Below are positions 6,197 through 10,146 of a stretch of 10,146 bases of DNA, one piece after another (positions within the stretch are counted from its first letter, which is position 1; every line of letters starts with the position of its first letter). The position numbers and the translations under genes are program-made. Origin of the DNA: an uncultured Selenomonadales bacterium (GTDB taxonomy: Bacteria > Bacillota > Negativicutes > Selenomonadales > Selenomonadaceae); the NCBI GenBank assembly GCA_937915885.1, contig CALGGP010000136.1:1-10146 (forward strand). Reading direction: 5' to 3'. Under the pieces are notes generated by a model, which saw only the letters and a list, made by a program, of their open reading frames with translations, was not told the DNA's origin and searched no databases.

Positions 6197-6534
6197 GGGG
6201 CGCCGACGACACTCCCGCCCCCCGAGCGAGGCACCCGATTTTTTTTGCGCCGCCCACTGAGGGCTGCCGCTGTTATTCAAGCCCTGCGGGGCTTTTTTTT
6301 GCGCGCCGCAAGCATCGAAGGCGGGCGAGTTACGAAGGGCGGGCGCCGTCGGCGCAGGAGTGGACGTCTCGATCGCCGTTGAAAGCATTGCGAAGATCGA
6401 GCGTCGCCGGCGCGGGGCTGGCGTTGCGATCGCCGTTGAAGGTGCTGTGAAGAAGGGGCGCCGCCGGCGCAGGGTGGGTACTTCAGCCTCTGTTGGGCGC
6501 CGACATTGGGGGGCGGGAGCGCAGGCGGCGCCCC
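6197..6534 (+). repeat. Repeat element A with inverted ends
   Basis: This 338-bp GC-rich element fills the gap between the convergent cobK and aminopeptidase genes. The left end, GGGGCGCCGACGACACTCCC followed by GCCCCCCGA, is an imperfect inverted copy of the right end, GGGGGGCGGGAGCG then CAGGCGGCGCCCC (about 24 of 29 positions). Inside are two copies of CGATCGCCGTTGAA (6370-6383, 6427-6440; offset 57) and three GGGCGCCG-type blocks (6341, 6401, 6456). The last 80 bp match element B and the window's left edge. Frames open on both strands are Arg/Pro/Ala-rich artefacts of composition. No transposase is present and no clear target duplication is seen. Confidence 0.8.
6279..6300 (+). terminator. 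Rho-independent terminator of the ATPase-cobK operon
   Basis: AAGCCC (6279-6284), loop TGCG and GGGCTT (6289-6294) lead into eight T (6293-6300). It lies about 90 bp beyond the cobK stop, inside repeat element A. The AGCCCT portion could alternatively pair with AGGGCT at 6260-6265, but no plus-strand gene lies downstream for such a switch to control. Confidence 0.85.
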
Positions 6535-6542
6535 ATAAGCAT

Positions 6543-7940
6543 TTACATGTCGGCCAGGAACGCGGCGTAGCCTTTCTTCGTCTCGTAGATGTCAATCTTA
6601 CTCGTCGCCTCCCAAGGCGCGTGCATCGACAACACCGCAACTCCGCTGTCAATCACTTCCATGCCGTACGCCGCCATGATGTAGGCGATCGTGCCGCCGC
6701 CGCCCTTGTCGACCTTGCCGAGTTCGCTGAACTGATAGCCGACGTTGTGAGCGTCGAGCACCGCGCGGAGCCGCCCGACATATTCTGCGTTGGCTTCCGA
6801 CGAGCCCGACTTGCCCCTCGAGCCCGTAAATTTATTAAACACCATGCCCTTGCCGAGATACGCGACGTTCTTTTTGTCGAACACCGACGCATACAACGGA
6901 TCAAACGCGCTCGACACGTCCGACGAGAGCATCACCGAGTTCTGCAACGCCCGACGAACTTTCAACTCCGAATATTGTCCGAGCGCCGCGAGCAGTTCTG
7001 CGATCATATTCTCGAAAAATCTCGACTTCATGCCCGTCGCGCCGAACGACCCGATCTCTTCCTTGTCGACCAACAGACAACAATTCGTCCGTGCGGGCGT
7101 TGCATCAGCCTCGAGCATCGCAATCAGCGACGTATACGAGCACACCCGATCGTCTTGCCCGTAGCCGAGCACCATGCTCCGATCGAAGCCGAGCTCCCGC
7201 GCGCGACCGGCGGGCACCAGCGCCAACTCCGCCGACAAAAAATCTTCCTCGTCGATGCCGTACTTGTCTTTGAGGATTGCGGCGATATTTTTTTTGACGG
7301 ATTCCTTGTCGCCTTCCTTGAGCGGATAATTGCCGACGAGTATATCAAGATTTTCGCCCTCGACGACGACCTTTGCCTTCTTCTCGAGCTGATCTTGCGA
7401 CAGATGAATCAGCAGATCGGTCACGCAAAAAACGGGATCATCCTCCGACTCGCCGATCACGATATCGATAACCGTGCCGTCCTTCTTGACGACAACGCCG
7501 TGCATGGCAAGCGGCAACGTCACCCACTGATATTTTTTGATGCCGCCGTAATAGTGAGTGTCGAGAAATGCGAGACCGCCGTCGTCATAAAGCGGATTTT
7601 GTTTGACGTCGAGACGGCAGGTGTCGATGTGCGCGCCGAGAATTTTCATGCCGCGCTCGAGCGGTTCGGTGCCGATATTAAACATCGCGATCGATTTTTT
7701 CATGCAAACGGCGTAAACTTTATCGCCGGGCTTGAGCGTCGAGCCGACCTCGAATTTTTTATAGCCGGCGGCTTCGGCGCGACGAATCGTCTCATTGACA
7801 CTTTCGCGTTCGGTCTTGCAACGGCTGATGAAATCGATGTAGCCGGCGCCGAGCTCCTCAAGATTTTTTTTGTCTTCGTCGGTGTAGTTGCTCCAAATCG
7901 AAGGCTTGTTATCCTTCTTCTCTTTCTTCTCCTCAGGCAT
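6543..7940 (-). CDS. M18-family aminopeptidase
   Basis: The product is a 465-residue zinc-dependent metallo-aminopeptidase that removes N-terminal residues from peptides in the cytoplasm; no signal peptide is present. M18 enzymes typically form large tetrahedral oligomers. The start is ATG 7940 with GGGAG 7 nt upstream. The N-terminal 15 residues are Lys/Glu-rich. The likely metal and catalytic residues are His104 in GAHIDTCRLDV, Asp263/264 in GYGQDDRVC, Glu294-Glu295 in DKEEIGSFG, Asp341 in LSSDVSSAFDP and His440 in SMHAPWEATSKID. All family ligands appear intact and the length is typical. The gene is bracketed by repeat elements A (8 bp beyond its stop) and B (26 bp before its start). No convincing promoter is seen between element B and the ribosome site; a -10 of the TAAATA kind at 7967-7962 is weak. 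Confidence 0.93.
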   Translation of the reverse strand: MPEEKKEKKDNKPSIWSNYTDEDKKNLEELGAGYIDFISRCKTERESVNETIRRAEAAGYKKFEVGSTLKPGDKVYAVCMKKSIAMFNIGTEPLERGMKILGAHIDTCRLDVKQNPLYDDGGLAFLDTHYYGGIKKYQWVTLPLAMHGVVVKKDGTVIDIVIGESEDDPVFCVTDLLIHLSQDQLEKKAKVVVEGENLDILVGNYPLKEGDKESVKKNIAAILKDKYGIDEEDFLSAELALVPAGRARELGFDRSMVLGYGQDDRVCSYTSLIAMLEADATPARTNCCLLVDKEEIGSFGATGMKSRFFENMIAELLAALGQYSELKVRRALQNSVMLSSDVSSAFDPLYASVFDKKNVAYLGKGMVFNKFTGSRGKSGSSEANAEYVGRLRAVLDAHNVGYQFSELGKVDKGGGGTIAYIMAAYGMEVIDSGVAVLSMHAPWEATSKIDIYETKKGYAAFLADM

Positions 7941-7966
7941 CTAATCACTCCCAAAAAATTTATTTA

Positions 7967-8274
7967 GGGCGCCGCCGACACTCCCGCCCCCCGAGGTCGA
8001 CGCCCAAATCAGCCCGTGGTTCCCACCCGTGTCGTCGACGCCCGGCATGTTCTGATCGATACGCGGTTGTAGGCTGCCGCCCCCGTCCGCCCTTCCCGTT
8101 GGTAGACGGCACATTCTGATCGAGCGCTGCCGACGCGATCGGACTGCCGCCGTTGGACGTGCGCCGCACTCGAGGTTGGGGCTGTGCAAAGGGACGGGCG
8201 CCGCCGACGCGGGTGGGAACTGCTTCCCTCCGTTGGGCGCCGACATTTGGGGGCGGGAGCGTCGGCGGCGCCCC
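7967..8274 (+). repeat. Repeat element B with inverted ends
   Basis: This 308-bp GC-rich element fills the gap between the aminopeptidase start and the dusB stop. The left 25 bp (GGGCGCCGCCGACACTCCC then GCCCCC) are the inverse of the right 25 bp with a single mismatch. The word GGGCGCCGCCGAC also occurs at 8196-8208 and pairs perfectly over 13 bp with GTCGGCGGCGCCC at 8261-8273, so the right 78 bp can fold on its own. CGGCATGTTCTGATCGA (8043-8059) recurs at 8107-8123 with two changes. It has the same orientation as element A, sharing the right-hand 80 bp. It could act as a structured terminator for dusB. No coding content is supportable. Confidence 0.8.
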
Positions 8275-8304
8275 CTAACTGTCGCCCTCGAAAACCGCTC
8301 GGGC

Positions 8305-9234
8305 TCAAAAAATATTTTTAAAGATCGACAGAAACTCGTCGCGAGTCTCCGCGCGGTTGAATTGATCCCGCAACAGCGCCCCGCCCTGCAGTCCCTTCGT
8401 GTACCACGCCGCATGTTTACGCATCTCTCGAATGCCGATGTACTCTCCTTTGAACTCCAACAATAAATCTAAATGCCGACGCATCACGGCAACGCGCTCC
8501 GACATCGACGGCGGCGGCAATTTTTCTCCCGTCGCCAAATATTTTTCCAGCCGACCGATCAGCCACGGATTGCCCAACGCTCCGCGACCGATCATCACGC
8601 CGTCCGCGCCCGTCGTCGATATGATCTCGTCAAACGTTTCAAAATCCCGAACGTCGCCGTTGGCTATCACAGGAATTTTCACCGCCGCCTTCACTCGAGC
8701 CAGCTCCGTCCAATCCGCGCGCCCCGAATAAAATTGCAGCCGCGTCCGACCGTGCACCGTGATCCAATCCGCCCCGCAACCTTCGACGATCCGCGCGATC
8801 TCCACCGCGTTGATCCGATCGAAGCCGAGCCGCATCTTGACACTGATCGGCAACGTCGTCGAGTGCCGCATCGTCGTGATCAATTCTTCAACGAGCGCGG
8901 GATTATTCATCAGCGCCGAGCCCTCACCGTTTTTGACGATCTTCGGCGCCGGACAACCCATGTTGAAATCGATCGAGTGAACGCCGTCGAGCGTCGACAC
9001 ATACTCGACCGCCTCACCGACATACTCGGGGCGCGAGCCGAACAGTTGAATCGCAATCGGACATTCCCGCCGATCGATCGTCAGCATCTCGAGCGTCTTA
9101 TCGTTGCGATAGTGAATGCCCGTCGAGCTGATCATCTCCGAAAACATCAACGCCCGAGTGCCGGTCACTTCGCGCGTGAGGATTCGGAACGCCGCGTCCG
9201 TCACGCCCGCCATCGGCGCCAAAAATATTTTCAT
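8305..9234 (-). CDS. dusB: tRNA-dihydrouridine synthase (DusB-like)
   Basis: The product is a 309-residue flavoenzyme that reduces specific uridines of tRNA to dihydrouridine using FMN and NADPH in the cytoplasm. The start is ATG 9234 with GGGAGG 7 nt upstream; the GTG at 9249 lies within that site region and is rejected. The TIM-barrel motifs are complete: LAPMAGVTDAAFR (5-17), SEM (32-34), IAIQLFGSRPE (60-70), DFNMGCPAPKIVKNGEGSAL (89-108) with catalytic Cys94, SVKMRLGF (131-138), ITVHGRTR (158-165), VIANGDVRD (189-197) and VMIGRGALGNPW (213-224). The C-terminal helical domain runs to residue 309. Its divergent partner is ftsE. Downstream of the stop there is no simple T-tailed hairpin, only repeat element B. 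Confidence 0.93.
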   Translation of the reverse strand: MKIFLAPMAGVTDAAFRILTREVTGTRALMFSEMISSTGIHYRNDKTLEMLTIDRRECPIAIQLFGSRPEYVGEAVEYVSTLDGVHSIDFNMGCPAPKIVKNGEGSALMNNPALVEELITTMRHSTTLPISVKMRLGFDRINAVEIARIVEGCGADWITVHGRTRLQFYSGRADWTELARVKAAVKIPVIANGDVRDFETFDEIISTTGADGVMIGRGALGNPWLIGRLEKYLATGEKLPPPSMSERVAVMRRHLDLLLEFKGEYIGIREMRKHAAWYTKGLQGGALLRDQFNRAETRDEFLSIFKNIF

Positions 9235-9257
9235 CAATCCGCCTCCCACGTCGAAAG

Positions 9258-9286
9258 ATTATAATCGATCGCCCGCCGACTGTCGA
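9258..9286 (-). promoter_or_regulatory. Promoter of dusB
   Basis: On the minus strand -35 TCGACA (9286-9281, 5 of 6), a 17-nt spacer, then -10 TATAAT (9263-9258). The predicted start is near 9251, about 17 nt before the ATG. The -35 lies within the palindrome TGTCGACA (9281-9288). Confidence 0.75.
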
Positions 9287-9295
9287 CAATTTTTG

Positions 9296-9304
9296 TGATA
9301 TACT
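9296..9304 (+). promoter_or_regulatory. Candidate extended -10 promoter of ftsE
   Basis: TGATATACT (TATACT at 9299-9304, TG at 9296-9297) reads toward ftsE. No -35 box is found at normal spacing; TCGACA at 9283-9288 is only 10 nt away. The transcript would start near 9311, immediately before AAAGGGG. Confidence 0.5.
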
Positions 9305-9326
9305 ATTTCCGAAAGGGGCGATCATT

Positions 9327-10001
9327 TTGATCCACATGAGGGAAGTCACGAAAATTTATCCGAATAAAGTCGTCGCGCTCGACAAAGTCAACATCGACAT
9401 CAAAAAGGGCGAGTTCGTCTTCATCGTCGGACAATCGGGCGCGGGCAAATCGACGTTCATCAAACTGCTGATGCGAGAAGAACTGCCGACGAGCGGCGAT
9501 ATTTTAGTCAACGGCAAAAACGTCGTCAAGCTGAAGTCGAGCGAAGTGCCTTACCTTCGACGCGGGCTGGGCGTCATTTTTCAAGACTATCGATTGCTGC
9601 CGGATAAAACCGTTTTCGAGAATGTAGCGTTCGCAATGCAAGTGATCGAGGCGCCGCGCAAATTGATGCAACGGAGCGTCAACGCGGTGCTCGACATCGT
9701 CGGACTGAGCGGTAAGTACAAAAATTTTCCGAGCGAACTGTCAGGCGGCGAGCAACAGCGCGTGGCGATCGCTCGAGCGATAGTAAATGATCCGGCGTTG
9801 GTGATCGCCGACGAGCCGACGGGCAATCTCGATCCCGACACGAGTTGGGACATCATGGATATTTTCAAGAGGATCAACGCGAGCGGCACGACGATAGTGA
9901 TGGCGACGCACGACAAGACGATCGTCGACGCAATGAAGTTGAGAGTGATTGCGATAGAGGACGGGCGCATCGTCCGTGACGAAGCCCGCGGCACTTACTG
10001 A
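9327..10001 (+). CDS. ftsE: Cell-division ATP-binding protein FtsE, 3' end altered
   Basis: The product is a 224-residue ABC ATPase that pairs with the membrane protein FtsX and, in known systems, drives peptidoglycan hydrolases during division. The start is TTG 9327 with AGGGG (9314-9318) 8 nt upstream; the ATG at 9336 is 17 nt away and less suitable. Motifs: Walker A GQSGAGKST (35-43), Q-loop IFQDYRLL (84-91), signature LSGGEQQR (138-145), Walker B LVIADEPTG (158-166) and His195 in MATHD. The end, RDEARGTY, stops at a TGA that belongs to a duplicated copy of the gene's own 3' part starting at 9999. FtsE proteins usually run a few residues further, so the native C-terminus is probably clipped slightly. 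All catalytic motifs remain. ftsX would be expected downstream, outside the window. Confidence 0.93.
   Translation: MIHMREVTKIYPNKVVALDKVNIDIKKGEFVFIVGQSGAGKSTFIKLLMREELPTSGDILVNGKNVVKLKSSEVPYLRRGLGVIFQDYRLLPDKTVFENVAFAMQVIEAPRKLMQRSVNAVLDIVGLSGKYKNFPSELSGGEQQRVAIARAIVNDPALVIADEPTGNLDPDTSWDIMDIFKRINASGTTIVMATHDKTIVDAMKLRVIAIEDGRIVRDEARGTY
9802..9949 (+). repeat. First copy of tandem repeat within ftsE
   Basis: This part of ftsE (from codon 159/160 onward) is repeated at 9999-10146 with a constant offset of 197 bp. The full repeat unit probably runs 9802-9998. The visible overlap is 148 bp with four mismatches, at 9809, 9828, 9839 and 9887. Confidence 0.95.
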
Positions 10002-10146
10002 TCGCTGACGAGCCGACGGGCAATTTCGATCCCGATACGAGTTGGGACATCATGGATATTTTCAAGAGGATCAACGCGAGCGGGACGACGATAGTGATGG
10101 CGACGCACGACAAGACGATCGTCGACGCAATGAAGTTGAGAGTGAT
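9999..10146 (+). pseudogene. ftsE: Duplicated 3' fragment of ftsE (runs off the window)
   Basis: This is a second copy of the ftsE region encoding Walker B, the D-loop and the H-loop. It is 144 of 148 identical to 9802-9949. Three of the four differences fall at third codon positions and are silent. The fourth (C to T at 10025) would change Leu to Phe in the D-loop, GNLDPD to GNFDPD. The offset of 197 is not a multiple of three, so the copy is out of frame with ftsE. It has no ribosome site or start of its own at the junction. The first three bases supply the stop codon of the upstream ftsE. The right boundary is not visible. Confidence 0.9.

Noticed and set aside
6197..6534. CRISPR array or integron-type attachment site in element A
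   Set aside because: The internal repeats are few, unequal and imperfect, without regular spacers. No cas or integrase gene is present.
5912..6652. Minus-strand open frame through repeat element A and both flanking genes
   Set aside because: It crosses the 3' ends of two real genes and the repeat. The translation is low-complexity Arg/Pro/Ala, and similar peptides appear wherever the repeat occurs.
6360..7967. Plus-strand open frame of 535 codons opposite the aminopeptidase gene
   Set aside because: It is antisense to an intact M18 gene with all catalytic motifs. Its translation is His/Arg-rich with no domain logic, as expected from the mirror of this codon usage, and its start lies inside repeat element A.
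7941..8414. Minus-strand frame through element B with peptide echoes such as DQNVP and DQNMP
   Set aside because: The echoes sit in different frames and come from the 64-bp-offset internal DNA repeat. There is no start site or conserved domain. It could be a decayed coding repeat, but this cannot be supported.
8473..9264. Plus-strand open frame of 263 codons opposite dusB
   Set aside because: Arg/His-rich shadow of dusB, with no ribosome site and no recognisable motifs.

Overview
The window looks like a chromosomal segment of a Firmicutes-type bacterium that also has an envelope with exported and periplasmic-type proteins. My best guess is a gut or rumen member of the Negativicutes/Selenomonadales. 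The guess rests on the style of FtsE, DusB, the M18 aminopeptidase and CobK, strong AGGAGG-type ribosome sites, sigma-A-like promoters, and LPP20/FlgT-like exported proteins. It cannot be confirmed without a database search. Composition is mid-GC and very rich in TCG, CGA and GATC words, with the palindrome CGATCG far above chance.

Layout. 1-193: the right end of a GC-rich dispersed repeat, a minus-strand terminator-like hairpin and a promoter. 194-1656: two convergent exported proteins, 2 bp apart, both with an LPP20/FlgT-N-like segment; the larger one also has TPR-like helices. 1754-3260: a two-gene minus-strand operon, an SDR oxidoreductase followed by a lipoprotein flavodoxin, closed by a terminator that overlaps the promoter of the TPR gene. 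3385-4005: an unrecognised coiled-coil protein with two membrane segments, followed by a terminator. 4200-6187: a DUF815-type AAA ATPase and cobK (precorrin-6A reductase) in one operon behind a near-consensus promoter with an operator-like dyad. 6197-6534 and 7967-8274: two repeat elements with inverted ends, which bracket an M18 aminopeptidase gene (6543-7940, minus). 8305-9234: dusB tRNA-dihydrouridine synthase (minus), divergent from ftsE (9327-10001, plus).

The clearest anomaly is at the right edge. ftsE stops at a TGA created by a tandem 197-bp-offset duplication of its own 3' end, and the window ends inside this second copy. The second clear signal is the dispersed repeat family: three ends in the window, with arms of up to 25 bp and internal hairpins. 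I see no CRISPR array, tRNA, rRNA, transposase, toxin-antitoxin or defence locus. I do not see a complete undescribed system. The nearest candidates are the unknown coiled-coil membrane protein beside the DUF815 ATPase, and the convergent exported pair.
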